Assembly: GCA_018340375.1 (NCBI GenBank)
Contig: JAFFJZ010000052.1
Coordinates: 1,116,001 to 1,180,000, forward strand
Direction of reading: 5' to 3'
Source: Gonatopus flavifemur
Taxonomy: Eukaryota > Arthropoda > Insecta > Hymenoptera > Dryinidae
Length of the DNA stretch: 64,000 nt
Shown here one piece after another: positions 1 through 11,229 of the stretch (its first letter is position 1; each line of letters opens with the position of its first letter). The notes beneath the pieces are model-generated. The model made no database searches, had not been told where the DNA came from, and worked only from the letters and a program-made list of their open reading frames with translations. The position numbers and the translations under genes were made by a program.

Positions 1-840
1 AAAAATTTTCCACAGTTTTCAATCGATTGGGATGAAAATCATATGGGACCACTATCGAATCATAACTATAACGCGGTATGAGTTTCATTGCAATCAAATA
101 ATCGGAAGCAGAGATGCGCGCGTTCGCAAAATCACGATTTTTCGAAAAATTTCCCCTCACCCCTCCCGTTCTTCTGTAACGATGAGGTTGAAACTTATAT
201 GGAACCACTATCAACAGTGCACATGACTCTGGTGGAAATTTCATTACGATCGAATAATACGAACGGAAGGTATACACGTTCGCAAATTTGTTGCATACAC
301 ACAGACAAACAGACAGACAAACAGACAGACAAAAAGGAACCTGATTTCTTTTTTTTTCCTCCCCCCAATTCCAATTTGCCTGAAATTTATATCATATAAC
401 TAACATCTCGTAAATCGAATATACTCAGAGTTCCAAGACATTCGGATAATATGGACATGGGGAAGACATGCTTTAAAGAAAAATACAGATTCCAAAGAAA
501 AATTTCCCACAGTTTTCATCCGATTCGGATAAAACTTATATGGGACCACTATTGGGTCATGACTGAAACGGGGTTAAAAGTTTGATCGGATTCGGATAAT
601 AGGAAGCAAAGATACGTGCGTACGCAAAATGTTCATTTTTTGTCAGAGTTCTTCTCATCCACCCAATCCTTCTGAATGAATCAGGTTGAAACTTATATGG
701 GACCACTATCACCCTTGTCCACAACTGTGATGAAAATTTCGAAACGATCGGATGAGCAGAACGGGAGATATGCGCGTACGAAACTTAGGGGGGGGGGGCT
801 ACAGCCACACAGACAGACAGACAGACAGACACGGTAACAA
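1..840. repeat. Two direct repeat units, each ending in a CAGA microsatellite
   Basis: Two related units of roughly 340 bases begin near 1 and near 496, about 495 bases apart. Each opens with a CCACAGTTTTCAATC-like block followed by a TATGGGACCACTATC motif. That motif recurs about 180 bases later inside the unit, and each unit ends in a CAGA tract (about 300-332 and 809-830). No protein frame with recognisable similarity is present. The layout suggests ends of a dispersed repeat, possibly a transposon tail, but the family is not identified. Confidence 0.6.
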
Positions 841-1204
841 AATTGTTCCCCGAATTCTGAGGAACATTCTGGTCTAGGAGATTTTGAATTTCGAGACAAA
901 AAAATTTTCGGCTCCTCGAAACGACCACCAAGCTTCCCTCTAAACGAGGAAGCAAAAACGATGTGTACATTGAGATTGTGGAGTTTTAACTCACATTTAA
1001 TTGCAAAATGAATGTCTCTCTATCTCCTCTCTTGTTCAGTGTTTCCTCGGGTGTTCGCAATTTTCGTGTTTTACCCCTTTGAGTCGTCACTAAAATCGGG
1101 GCTTTAATTGCCAGAAAGAGTAGCATTAATATGATCACGTCCTTTTTATCTGAAGGAAATTCCAAGATTCAACATTTTGTCAACACGAACCGAAAAAAAA
1201 TCTA
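841..1204. other. No gene seen
   Basis: AT-rich sequence with no convincing coding frame, RNA gene or inverted-end element. The short open frames on either strand lack recognisable motifs. Confidence 0.5.
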
Positions 1205-1360
1205 GGGTAGAGTGGTACAAGAGTACGCGGGAGACTGTGCACTCTAAAATTACGCAGTTTTTGAATAAAACGCTTCAAACATCAATATCTCATTATTTAT
1301 CCAATCAATTTGCACTCTTACGCACTCTTATCTCCCGCTTACTCTTATACCACTCTACTG
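1205..1360. mobile_element. 156-bp MITE with TA target duplication
   Basis: Both ends share an inverted repeat built on GTAGAGTGGTA followed by AAGAGTA and GCGGGAGA. TA dinucleotides flank the unit at 1203-1204 and 1361-1362. There is no coding capacity. TA duplication and a G-rich AGAGTGG end resemble pogo/Tc1-mariner-type non-autonomous elements, and the larger element at 25614-26770 has a similar end. Family assignment is inference. Confidence 0.6.
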
Positions 1361-1606
1361 TATATCTGAGCCTGCTTATGCAATGTATTAACCTGATTCC
1401 GTACTTCTTGAACTGATATCATGATTTTGAATTGAACGCTTTGACTTTGGGTTAATGACTTTGAATAAAATTACAAAGCTTTATTTCGAATGTCGGTATA
1501 AAAGTTGTATAAACAGGACTAGAATAAGAATGCAGTCGGATTTGGACCTGATAATGAGTACTAAAACCGTACTCATATTTCAACTCTCGAAGCATTAAAT
1601 TCAATA

Positions 1607-1846
1607 CACTGAGAGAAAAATTAGCTTATTCCTAAGAACATTTTCTTGGTCTGAGAATATATATTTTGTTCTTATTCAAAGAAGATATGTACTTGGGGTA
1701 AGAAAATTTTCTCCATATCACGTTATATAGGTTTAAACCAAGTAAATGTTTCCTTCGTTTGAAGAAAGTTCCCTTCACTCAAGAAAATATCAGATTGGAC
1801 TCGGTCCATCCAACATTTTCTCAGTTTAAAATTTTTTTTCTCACTG
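1607..1846. mobile_element. 240-bp MITE, CACTGAGAGAAA-type ends, TA target duplication
   Basis: The left end reads CACTGAGAGAAAAATT and the right end is its approximate inverse (TTTTTTCTCACTG). TA flanks both sides at 1605-1606 and 1847-1848. The interior holds TTCTTGG and AAGAAAAT words and no frame. It resembles the unit at 40513-40741 in ends, size and TA flanks, so the two are probably members of one family. Confidence 0.6.
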
Positions 1847-1848
1847 TA

Positions 1849-2727
1849 GTTGTAAATCACCAACCATCAGATGATTTAGACAAGCACGTCATCAAAAATT
1901 CCCCTTCTTTAGTATCAATCTTCCTTTAAATGTTGAACCTTTCTAAACAAGGACGAATTTCACCTGGCCATTTGTCTACAAGATTGGGTTGAAGGCACTG
2001 GAATTGTCTTTTATTGAAGTCGGCATCAATCTGAAGATAACAAATCCTCTTCAAGTCTCCGTTTACGATATGTATTATGTTTGATATACACGTAACAAGT
2101 TACCAGCTTTTTGCCATCAACATGATAGACGCAGGGGAAATACTTAGAAGGATAAATACTGGCAGATGTCCGCACTTTTTTCTCTTCCAGCCTAATTAAA
2201 AAAGTGCGTCCCGAGCATTTTCAATATTACTCCAGGATTCAGTGCTTCCTTTTGATAGTCTCAAATGTGTACTGGAACATTCTAAACAGAAAATAGAATA
2301 TATAAACGAGATTCAATGAATATTTAATCAATTCTATATATTCCCAAGTAATACACGAATGTTCATAGCATGTTTTGCGAACCTTCTTAGCACATTGAAC
2401 GTCCTATGCATATGCTATGAATATTCTCAGCATGCTGTGTGAATGCTGTGTGTAGGGTTTGTGATAGTGTGGAATGTTCATACCAACATCTGGAGTAGAA
2501 TTATCTTTTCGCTCTACCTCTCCATGTAAAAGTCCTGCTGATGTGAAAATTTTTCGCATATAATTAATTCGATTGACAAATTTTCCTGTATGGACAACTT
2601 TCTTCCCCACGCCGGGAGTATAAAATGTTCCTGGACGTATTTTAAAAAGATTTCCAGCTTCCTCAGCCAATGCTATGAGGATATTCTTATCAGTCCTGAA
2701 ACAAGCAATGACTTTTAGAGCGTATGT
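1849..2727. other. No gene seen
   Basis: AT-rich non-coding sequence. A cluster of CATAGCATG/GCATGCTGTG words near 2360-2450 forms imperfect short palindromes. No supported gene, and the longest open frame has no recognisable domain. Confidence 0.45.
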
Positions 2728-3572
2728 ACACAGTTGAAAATTTTGTGTAAATGTGTTGAAAAATTCGTGTGTCGTGAATATCCTGTCCAATATTCAACAC
2801 AAACACGTGTAACTTCTACAGAAAGTCCTTGTGTAATCAGGTCTCAACTGATTGAAAATGTGAAATCATTCAAACAAGTAGAAAAAAGTGTTGAAATGAC
2901 ACAAATTTTATTCAACTCAAGATTGAACATAAAAATTGTGTTATTTTCAACTACCAAGGGAAGATTGCCAGTAGTGGGAGCTATTTTTTCATAGGAGCTC
3001 CATGTACGTGTAACTTTGGTAGTCGCCGGAAGAACTGTTCATCCATTTTCATTCATTTTGGTTTTGGCTTCCATTCTAATGGGAATTAGTTTTCCAGATA
3101 TGTAAATTTGAAGATCGAGTGCAAGTTGATATATGCAAAGAAGGTACCCTCAACCAAGATTCCTTAAGGACCAGCAGTGGATTGAGTGATACAGCTTCAA
3201 CATTCGGTCTCGACGATCCGTGTTCAATTCTCATTGAAGTACTATTTTTTTCAATTTATTCTTATGCATTTTTTCAACACGCAAGAAGTGTGATTTTTAC
3301 ATTCGATTTATGTGAAAAAATCCATGAATTACCCTTGTGAGCTGTTGATTCACTACTTATTTTTGATGTCATTTGACAGTACTTATGTGTTGAATTCACA
3401 CGATCGGAAATTCCAATCAAAACTTTATCAGTATCCTTTTGTGTTGTATCATTTACATGGAGCTTGAGTTACTAGCTAACACAAACATTATGTGATATCG
3501 ACACGAAAATATGTGTGGACCGTTTGGGACATGCGAAATGTGTTGAATTTAACACAAAATTTCCAACTGTGT
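2728..3572. mobile_element. 845-bp element with ACACAGTTG ends
   Basis: The left end (ACACAGTTGAAAATTTTGTG) matches the inverse of the right end (ACACAGTTGGAAATTTTGTG read on the minus strand) over about 23 bases, and GTGTTGAA words follow inside both ends. There is no transposase frame inside, so it would be a non-autonomous DNA element. A target duplication was not recognised, which leaves the exact borders uncertain. Confidence 0.5.
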
Positions 3573-4284
3573 GATTATATTTTTCCCATACCTGCGCGGA
3601 AAACGGCTCTTTATCGACCTGTTTTTGAAGGTGAAAGTGATCAATTCCAGACCAATGTTATCGAATTGACCCGTAAGACCGTGGGCAGCGGGCGGAAAAT
3701 TTTCGTCCCTGTGCAGGTGTGGGAAAAAATAGTGTGTTCACCTCGGAGGGAAAGTGTAATTCCGGACCCGTGTGGTTGTTTCCCCGAGCCTCCGGCTCAG
3801 AAAAATCCAACTTCACACTCGTCCGAAATTACGTACTTTCCCCCCTTGATTAACAATATACTATTTTCCATCCCAGTTCAATTCTATTTGTTGTGACGGA
3901 ATCGTCTTTTTCCATACATGTATTTTTGTGTTTTAATATATAAATTGTATAATTTTAATTACTTCATTATTGATTGAACACTCTTCTAATAATTGAATAT
4001 GATTCAATTACCATTCTCGTAAATTGAATTCAAAACTCTTTTCGCATCATTCGATATTAAGAAAACTTGAAGAACATTCAATCAATATCTTTCTTATAGA
4101 TACTTTCCTCTGATAATTTTGAGTCATAGTTCTAACTTTCAACTAAACTTCACGTGATAGATAAAACATCGTCGCGTGAACACCATGTACTTGTGATGCG
4201 TCATAAGGGCAGTGCATGAACTCATTATCTATGGAGCAATGTGCATTTTTCTAAGTGACCAAAACAAGTCTCCCCATGGTCGAG
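3573..4284. other. Non-coding stretch with a locally GC-richer block
   Basis: 3660-3860 is richer in G and C than its surroundings (for example GGGCAGCGGGCGG) but shows no recognisable gene. The rest is AT-rich. No splice-bounded exon could be supported. Confidence 0.4.
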
Positions 4285-4330
4285 ACTGACCATATAAAAA
4301 CCCATGTTTTGGGCCCAAAAGTCAGTATTC
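4285..4330 (+). promoter_or_regulatory. Candidate RNA polymerase II core promoter (TATA plus initiator)
   Basis: A TATAAAA box lies at 4293-4299 and an arthropod-style initiator TCAGT at 4322-4326, about 30 bases downstream, which is the expected spacing. The sequence after it is rich in TTCAAGTGTT-like words up to about 4500 and contains no long open frame. It could be the promoter of a retrotransposon LTR or of a non-coding or spliced host transcript. I could not find matching LTR borders. Confidence 0.45.
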
Positions 4331-4766
4331 GCAGTATTCGCATTCGCTCCAGTTCTTACACATCATCTTCAAGTATTCGTGTTCAACGCTCTTTACTACA
4401 ACTTCAAAGTGTTTTCAAGTGTTCAAGTTAAAGTTCAAGTTCAAGTGTTTGAATCAAATTCTTTTCAAGGTGTTTGAAATATTTTGTGTTCCTTTTCAAT
4501 GTGTTTGAAATAATTCCAATTTTAAAATACATTCCAAGGATTACTGTGCCATATTTTGGATTTTTCTCTCTGTAAGTGAGAATTTGACTGAGTGAAGAAA
4601 TCGTAATAATTATATTTCAATTCGTGTATAGAACAACTTTGTTTCATCTCATATTCAAATACATTGTCTTTTAAACTCAACCCCATAGTGACGAAAATTG
4701 ACTACTTAGAAAAATCTGGATGGCTAGAATTTCTCAGATGTCAGTTGAGTCTATCACCGATTAATT

Positions 4767-4935
4767 GTGTGGGAAATTCAGTTGGCTGGAATCTCACATA
4801 TTAATTGGTAATTCCAAATTTAATTCACTCATGATTATTCGTGGGAAATTCAGTTGGCTGGAATCACACAAGTAATCGTTTGAACGTCAAAAATTGGTAG
4901 TTGTGGGAAATCCAGTTGGCTGGAATCTCGCAACT
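4767..4935 (+). repeat. Three copies of a ~30-base motif spaced ~72 bases
   Basis: The motif GTGGGAAATTCAGTTGGCTG followed by GAATC occurs near 4769, 4841 and 4913, with one base changed in the third copy. The spacer between copies is diverged. It lies about 450 bases downstream of the TATA/initiator pair and may belong to the same transcribed leader. No function is known to me. Confidence 0.65.
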
Positions 4936-6856
4936 GTTAATTAGAGACTATATCAGTTAAAGTAACACCAAACGAGACAATGTATGTATTCTATTAATGG
5001 AATATGAATAAATTAAAAGCTGAAATTGAGCTTTTAAAGGATTGTATCAAAGTCAGAGAAACAAAGTTGCTTCGAAATAATTTAGATTCTAAAATATGTA
5101 ATGGAATCATTTTTCTTGTAAGTTTGAATTGAAAGAGCCAATAACCCCAATATTAAAGATGAGGTCGATATATGTATACAATTGAAATATGACTGATGTA
5201 GAACGAAGAGTAGAATATGACAGAAGTATGTTAAAATCTCTGATTCTGATTTAAAGTTATTGAAGTTGGCTGTAGGAGAATTGTTTCATGTAGAATTATT
5301 CAAATCTTCATTGTAATAAATCTTATATTTTTATAAATTCAATGTTTTTATTTAACTTTCCTCCTCCAATTGTTCTGTTTCTCCCCATCCTTGTCCATGA
5401 CACAAAATAGGGGTCTTATATTTTAAGGTGTTAATATTCTATATTAATTCCTTTGCCATTGTCATTGGAAGGAATATTCTTTGAATATCTCTGGACGTGA
5501 CATTGTTTCACTTCTTTTTAGTATGATTGAATTATTTTAATTGTTTGCAGTTTCGTAGAACTATTATTTCACTGGTCTCAGAATGAAAGACAGCATTGTG
5601 AGTATAATAGAGGACACAGAGGAAATAATCGAAGTAGGCTATTTTTCCACTAATTTCGGATGTAATTGTTGCAATAGATTCAACGATTGCAACCCATATA
5701 AAAATTTTCAGGTTCCACCAATGCTGACAATAGAATATATAGCTTAGCGTAATGTTCACAGGGAAGGCTTAACAATCTATAAATATTCAATGTTGATTGA
5801 CAACAAATATGATGTTGCACCGATGACGGTGTTCAACGAATTCCAGTTGTCAGCCTACCATTGATTCACAATTGCACCAGGCTTGGCGCTTGTTACGCTC
5901 ATTCTTGGTTCAACGTTGACTGAACGATCGATTATATTGAAAGTGAGGATCATTTGAAACTTGGTTGAATATTGCTACAAACTTTGGTCTAGTCTCGATA
6001 AAAATTAGTTCTCAACGTAGCGACGATCATTGGTAATAACATGGCTCAATATTGGCATGCTCCTTAATTTTAACGTTTCATAGCTCAACTGCTAGCTACG
6101 TTACTGATCAAGTGCTTCTCGCGAGTAGTGAGAAATGTATACTAGGAATATATAGGGCTCAAATAATTTTCTGGAAGAACAGTCAATCGTTCTTTACCAC
6201 AGGTTACACCAGAAAGCTCCTATTGCTGATGCATATCGTGTATACTTCTCATGGCAAACTTCAGCGACAAAAAACATCGAGTTATTCACAGATAAATGAG
6301 GTGAACAAAATAAGATTCCAAATAACATACGTTGGACTTTGTGAAATGCGCGTACTTTTTATATATTTTTGGGTTAATTATTTTTCACAGTTTCATCATT
6401 GGCGCAACATTGATGAACAAAGTTTCCAATTGTTTGCCAATGATGGTCCATTTCATTGCCATTTCTGCATCAATGATAGGGCTCCATTGGAAAAACACAT
6501 TGATGAATCATAAAATGATGTTATCATTTCAGGGTTACGCCATGCTTGATTCCCAAGCCTCGGCCGTACTTTATCTACGTTGCGTCACCCTAGCGTCACC
6601 GGTAAATTTCTTTACGGGTAATAGTTCTATTGTCAAAAACATGGGGTTCTCGATATTTGTACAATAGAAATAGTTTACTGGAGAGTAAAATAAAGAAAAT
6701 GATTGTTGATATTCAATCACTCATTCATTGCATTCAATTTCTACAGATTTTTTATGTCGTTCGTTCAATTTTTCAATGTAAAATACTACAAAAGAAGTCG
6801 AATTCAATGAATCTCAACAATGTAGGGCTGTGAAAAATTGAAGTCGAGTTGCTCAC
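4936..6856. other. No supported gene
   Basis: AT-rich sequence. Open frames up to about 150 codons occur on the plus strand (6052-6667) but overlap in two frames and show no recognisable domain or splice-consistent structure. Degenerate CAACATTGAT/CAATGTTG words recur between 5790 and 6430 in both orientations, suggesting a decayed inverted-repeat element. Confidence 0.4.
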
Positions 6857-7230
6857 GATAATTTTCTTAAAGGGTTTTCAGTAGTTATTCCTTCACATTC
6901 CAATATTATATTCAATTCACGATCTATTATCACATCCGTCAATGAATTGAACATCGCATCACTTAGAATCTTGTGCTTTTTGAAATAAGGTTGAATTACA
7001 ATCCCATTGATGGAAGATTGTAAAAATATTGGCAATGGTTGGCGTTCATCTATGTAATTTGGCGATGAAGTGAGTTCTGATTCAGTACACTTTGAGCATA
7101 CAATGGAATAAACTGATATATTACTATTTGAGTTCAAATCGTTGGAAAGATCCATAGAGCTGTCTACTGGAATATTTGTATCGGCTCGAAGATGAATTTC
7201 ATTTTGAATATTCGGATCGGATGTAGACAT
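6857..7230 (-). CDS. Candidate first coding exon of a spliced gene, function unknown
   Basis: On the minus strand an ATG at 7230 opens a 124-codon frame (begins MSTSDPNIQ). It runs to a GTGAGC splice donor immediately below 6857, leaving codon phase 2; without splicing it stops five bases later. The N-terminal half is rich in Ser, Asn and Asp. The C-terminal half (LPIFLQSS, YFKKHKILSD, LTDVIIDREL) resembles, from memory, a small N-terminal domain of many uncharacterised arthropod proteins. I cannot name it and did not find the next exon. The sequence just upstream of the ATG is pyrimidine-rich but has no adjacent AG acceptor, so I treat this as a first exon. Confidence 0.4.
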
Positions 7231-8040
7231 TGTTTTGGAGGAGAAAGGAAACCAGGGCAAAAGCTGTGAAGGAGAAGTACATTATACATTATCCAATAAG
7301 GATCCACTGTTTCGAACAAGTAAAATCAATTCATAGTTGCAAAATCAAAAGTTTCGATATTGAGAGTGATTGCAATTCTCAAGGTTATGAATACGAGTTA
7401 GTTGTGATATAAAAAACTAATCCATACATACCTTAGAACTTATGCTGTTCTATAGATAAGATTGTGGATAAGGCTTTGTTATATATTTTGTACACACGCA
7501 AGCGGGTTGCAAATCCCAGTATTTATTGAAACTTTCTAAAATTCGATACTGCCTGATAACGACACGGAAAACGAATGCGGAATGTCGAGAACACAGCTAA
7601 AGAACGGAAATCGCGCACGCAAAGTAACTGCAGCTTCGGACAAAGTAACCAGTGCTCCGCAAAGAGGAGTAATGAACGCTTTGTTTCCCATTACTCTGCC
7701 ACGCAGCAATGATTGCTATGCCGAAAGGGTAGGTTCGTGTCTGCGAAGTAATGTTTACTCTGCTGAGAGGAATGGATGCTATGCGAAACAAACTTTCCAC
7801 GCGAACATGTGTCGCTGCTCTGCTGCGAAGTATCCATTACCCTGCTTTCTTCTCCGTGTATGTAACCCAGAGGAAAATGGTAAACAGATACTGATATTCA
7901 TTTTCCAAGCCCTATCATCAAGTATTTTCAAATTTCAAAAATTCCGACTTTTTTTCGACCTCCAAGGGGACCGATTGGATCAAACTTGCAACCCGGTTTG
8001 AGCACTCTTCGAGTTCTTCTTCCCGTCAATTCAATCCAAA
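7231..8040. other. No supported gene; inverted end-like words
   Basis: A plus-strand frame at 7582-8001 has no recognisable motif. GCGGGTTGCAAA near 7502 and the inverse of CCGGGTTGCAAG near 7988 are inverted with respect to each other and could be the ends of a decayed ~490-bp element. GTAATG and CTCTGC words recur inside. Confidence 0.3.
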
Positions 8041-8243
8041 AAAGTAAATTTGAAAAAAAAAAGATATGAAATCAATATGAGCAACCAAGTACATTGGTTA
8101 TCCGAAGGATATGTGAGAAATTTTTGGTATATTGTAACTTCAGTTTGTTCCAACTGTATTGAAGGTAATTTATGATTTTCAAAAAAGCATTATTGTATTG
8201 AAAAAATGAATAGAACAAGGGTATCGTTCTGCCCGTATATATA
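8041..8243. mobile_element. Fragment of the palindromic repeat family seen at 12285-13452
   Basis: This stretch is a direct, diverged copy of 12455-12640 (shared words include ATATGAAATCAATATGAG and TATTGTAACTTCAGTTTG). It ends at the left border of the element at 8244. It is therefore either an older copy into which that element inserted or a neighbouring fragment. No coding capacity. Confidence 0.6.
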
Positions 8244-9700
8244 CAGGGTGAGTCAGAACATCATGAAGTCCTGCGGTGAGAATATTCCTGAGGTGATTTG
8301 GAGAAGATTTTTCCTGTGGCAAATTTTGATCTGAGGCCTAGTTTTAGAGTTATAGCCATTCGCAGTTGACCAATCGGGACGTTGCTATACTGTTGATACA
8401 GGGATGCTACTACGAACAGCTGACGCAGAGGGTTTAACTGATTGTGAAGGGCGAAGTGAGGTATTTTCAGATGGGAAATATGGGAAAATGCGTGAATCCA
8501 AGAAATTGCACGGTATTCAAGACCAAGGATATGTATTTCGTATGTTGAGGATAAATTTCGATCGAGATAAGGAACAGAAAAATTTTTGTAAAAATGAATT
8601 TTTCAAAAGTCACCTCATTCGACTCGAAATCACTCGAAACGTGTGAAGAAGTCGTTGGGAGGGCATTTCGGCCGTCGTAATCCCGTTAGAACTGAGAGGT
8701 CGATGACCGATTGTTGCAACATTATTCTAAGCTCAATGACAGGTGCAAAAAATGAAAGAAATCGATTTCTCCGTCATTTCTGAACGCACAAATGTGATTA
8801 ACTCCATTCTTTGTTCAGCTCTGCCTCTTCTTGCAGAATAAACGATTCTTGGCACCGGTTATAATAGGACGTCGATAAGTTTAGAGAAATCCACAAGTTC
8901 AATCACGAAGGAGGGACTTGTAAAATCTTGAAAAACTCAATTTTTCAAAAGTCACCTCATTCGACTCGAAATCACTCGAAACGTGTGAAGAAGTCGTTGG
9001 GAGGGCATTTCGGCCGTCGTAATCCCGTTAGAACTGAGAGGTCGATGACCGATTGTTGCAACATTATTCTGAGCTCAATGACAGGTGCAAAAAATGAAAG
9101 AAATCGATTTCTCCGTCATTTCTGAACGCACAAATGTGATTAACTCCATTCTTTGTTCAGCTCCGCCTCTTCTTGCAGAATAAACGATTCTTGGCACCGG
9201 TTATAATAGGACGTCGATAAGTTTAGAGAAATCCACAAGTTCAATCACGAAGGAGGGACTTGTAAAATCTTGAAAAACTCAATTTTTCAAAAGTCACCTC
9301 ATTCGACTCGAAATCACTCGAAACGTGTGAAAAAGTCGTTGGGAGGGCATTTCGGCCGTCGTAATTCCGTTAGAACTGAGAGGTCGATGACCGATTGTTG
9401 CAAAATTATTCTTAGTTCAATGACAGGTGCGAAAAATGAAAAAAATCGATTTCTCCGTCATTTCTGAACGCACAGATGTGATCAACTCCATTCTTTGTTC
9501 AGCTCGGCCTCCTCTTGCAGAATAAAGGATTCTTGGTACCGGTTATAATAGGACGTCGATAAGTTTAGAGAAATTCACAAGTTCAATCACAAAGGAGGGA
9601 CTTGTTAATTTTTGTGAAACTTAATTTTTTGAACGTCACCTCATTCGACTGGAAATCACTTGAAACTTGCGAAAAAGTCGTCTTGAGGGAATCCCGGTCT
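8244..9700. repeat. Left inverted arm of the 8244-12239 element
   Basis: The outer ~350 bases match the right arm almost base for base. They are followed by three tandem 342-base units and a diverged partial fourth (about 9623-9700). The right arm contains only two units, so the arms differ in repeat number. Confidence 0.85.
8597..9622 (+). repeat. Three tandem 342-bp subterminal units
   Basis: Copies begin near 8597, 8939 and 9281, exactly 342 bases apart, each starting AATTTTTCAAAAGTCACC. The first two differ at very few positions and the third is slightly more diverged. Each copy contains the same 65-codon frame, a by-product of the repeat. Unit copies in inverted orientation occur in the right arm. 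Subterminal repeats of this kind can bind transposase in some transposons, but that role is only a possibility here. Confidence 0.85.
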
Positions 9701-9842
9701 GCTCATGTCTCTCGAGATCAGAAAGCTTACCCTGCCCTATTGTAAATTCTCCAAGATTCATCGAACATTCAAACATTGGAGTACCTAATTCAATTCTCAG
9801 GTAAGTTTATCGATTTAGCAGTTTTTTTATCCATGTGAAGGA

Positions 9843-11102
9843 ATGAGAAAGTTACATACATCGCTTTCAACCCTATTGGTTCAAAAAGTGCACAAATTCC
9901 AACCAATCAATGATGATCAGAACGAATCGCTCTTCTGTTGTTTTTCAAGTTCCCTTATAAATAAAATCTCCCCACGCGGTCTCACATCATCACAGATCGA
10001 AGGTCTCCATCAATCAGTTGCGAAGGTAATGAACATGTATTGCAATCAGGAATACTATGATATGATGAGGACCCCTGGCGAATGTCATGGGCAACCGGCA
10101 CTCGCTGTAAGGCGATATGCGGAGAAATTCCCCAATCGCGAGCGGCATCCAAGTCATAATGTAATCGCACAATGCTCTCAGCGTTTGTACGAGACTGGAA
10201 GGGTTCTCGGTAATTTCACAGATGGCAGACCCGATCGACGAGCCAGGAATGTTCTCAACGAGAACCTTGTGTTGAATGCTGTTCATGAGACACCGGAGAT
10301 GAGCACGAGGGAGATTGCTCGTTTACACAACTTATCGCAGTCCACTGTTCAACGAGTCTTACGAGAAGAACACCTCCATCCGTTCCACTACACTCGCGTC
10401 CAACACTTGTTGCCTGAAGATTATCCGAAGAGGAAATCATTTTGTCAGTGGTTCCTCAGACAACACGAACGCGATCCGAGCTTCAGTAATCGTATTATTT
10501 TTTCGGACGAATCATTATTCACACGAAAAGGTGTATTCAATTCGCGTAATATGCATCACTGGAGCGAAGATAATCCTCAAGTTACAAGGGTGAGAAGCTA
10601 CCAAGTTCGTTGGAAACTCAATGTATGGGCAGGTGTCTTGGGCACGAGCATTTTGGGTCCAGTGCTCCTGGATGGAAGATTAACGAGTCAGCGGTATTTG
10701 GATTTTCTTGTGGAGAATCTCCCAGAATTCTTAGAGGATCTTCCTCTAGAGGAACGACAAAGGTTATTCTTTCAACAGGATGGTGCTGGTCCCCATAGTG
10801 CGAGGATCGTGACAGATTTCCTTAACGTTAAGTTTCCAGGAAAATGGATAGGCAGATTCGGACCAATCAGATGGCCTGCACGTTCACCGGATTTGAATCC
10901 ATTGGACTTCTCCGTGTGGGGACATTTCAAAGCAGTTGTATATCGGGAGATGCCACAAAACGTGGAAGAACTCGATATGAAACTCCATATTGCAACAGCG
11001 ACCATCGATGAGGAAATGATGGTGAATATGCAGCGCAATCTATTGAGGAGGTTGCGAGCGTGTGTGGAAATGGATGGAGGTCACTTCGAGCACTTCTTGT
11101 GA
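9843..11102 (+). CDS. Tc1/mariner-superfamily DDE transposase, intact frame
   Basis: A 419-codon uninterrupted frame. A likelier start is Met 63 or 65 (10029 or 10035), because recognisable family sequence begins there (NQEYYDMM, GECHGQPALAVRRYAEKFPN). An N-terminal helix-turn-helix region spans about residues 65-185, with a second HTH-like segment (MSTREIARLHNLSQSTVQRV) near 150-170. The catalytic core shows Asp in IIFSDES, Asp in FFQQDGAGPHSA and Asp in NPLD. The last two are separated by 41 residues, giving a DD41D pattern rather than DD34D/E. The WPARSPDLNPLDFSVWG block is typical of the superfamily. The protein would bind the element's ends and cut and paste it at TA sites in the nucleus. 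It sits between inverted arms with matching TA flanks. A CAGGTAAGT splice-donor-like site at about 9798 could mark an upstream leader exon. Confidence 0.88.
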   Translation: MRKLHTSLSTLLVQKVHKFQPINDDQNESLFCCFSSSLINKISPRGLTSSQIEGLHQSVAKVMNMYCNQEYYDMMRTPGECHGQPALAVRRYAEKFPNRERHPSHNVIAQCSQRLYETGRVLGNFTDGRPDRRARNVLNENLVLNAVHETPEMSTREIARLHNLSQSTVQRVLREEHLHPFHYTRVQHLLPEDYPKRKSFCQWFLRQHERDPSFSNRIIFSDESLFTRKGVFNSRNMHHWSEDNPQVTRVRSYQVRWKLNVWAGVLGTSILGPVLLDGRLTSQRYLDFLVENLPEFLEDLPLEERQRLFFQQDGAGPHSARIVTDFLNVKFPGKWIGRFGPIRWPARSPDLNPLDFSVWGHFKAVVYREMPQNVEELDMKLHIATATIDEEMMVNMQRNLLRRLRACVEMDGGHFEHFL

Positions 11103-11229
11103 ATCGTAAGGTGTTCATGTACAACAAACCGCCCTTTTCAGGGCGACCAACATTTTTCACGAGGTTCAATCTCAATTCTAAACTTTGGATTTCAGGGATG
11201 AGTTTTTTTTCGACAAGTCACAGATCACC

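Noticed and set aside
2404..2790. 128-codon minus-strand open frame
   Set aside because: It crosses the border of the inverted-repeat element at 2728 and has no recognisable domain, splice context or sensible composition.
6052..6667. Overlapping plus-strand frames of 153 and 111 codons
   Set aside because: Two frames overlap in the same stretch, neither has a known motif, and the region shows decayed repeat words. Chance openness is more likely.
7582..8001. 139-codon plus-strand frame
   Set aside because: Composition follows local repeats (GTAATG, CTCTGC words), an antisense frame is equally open, and no domain is visible.
8928..9467. Two identical-looking 65-codon frames
   Set aside because: They are the same frame in successive 342-bp tandem units of a transposon arm, so they are repeat by-products.
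10014..11175. Antisense and alternative-frame ORFs of up to 92 codons over the transposase
   Set aside because: Shadows of the strongly supported 419-codon transposase frame.
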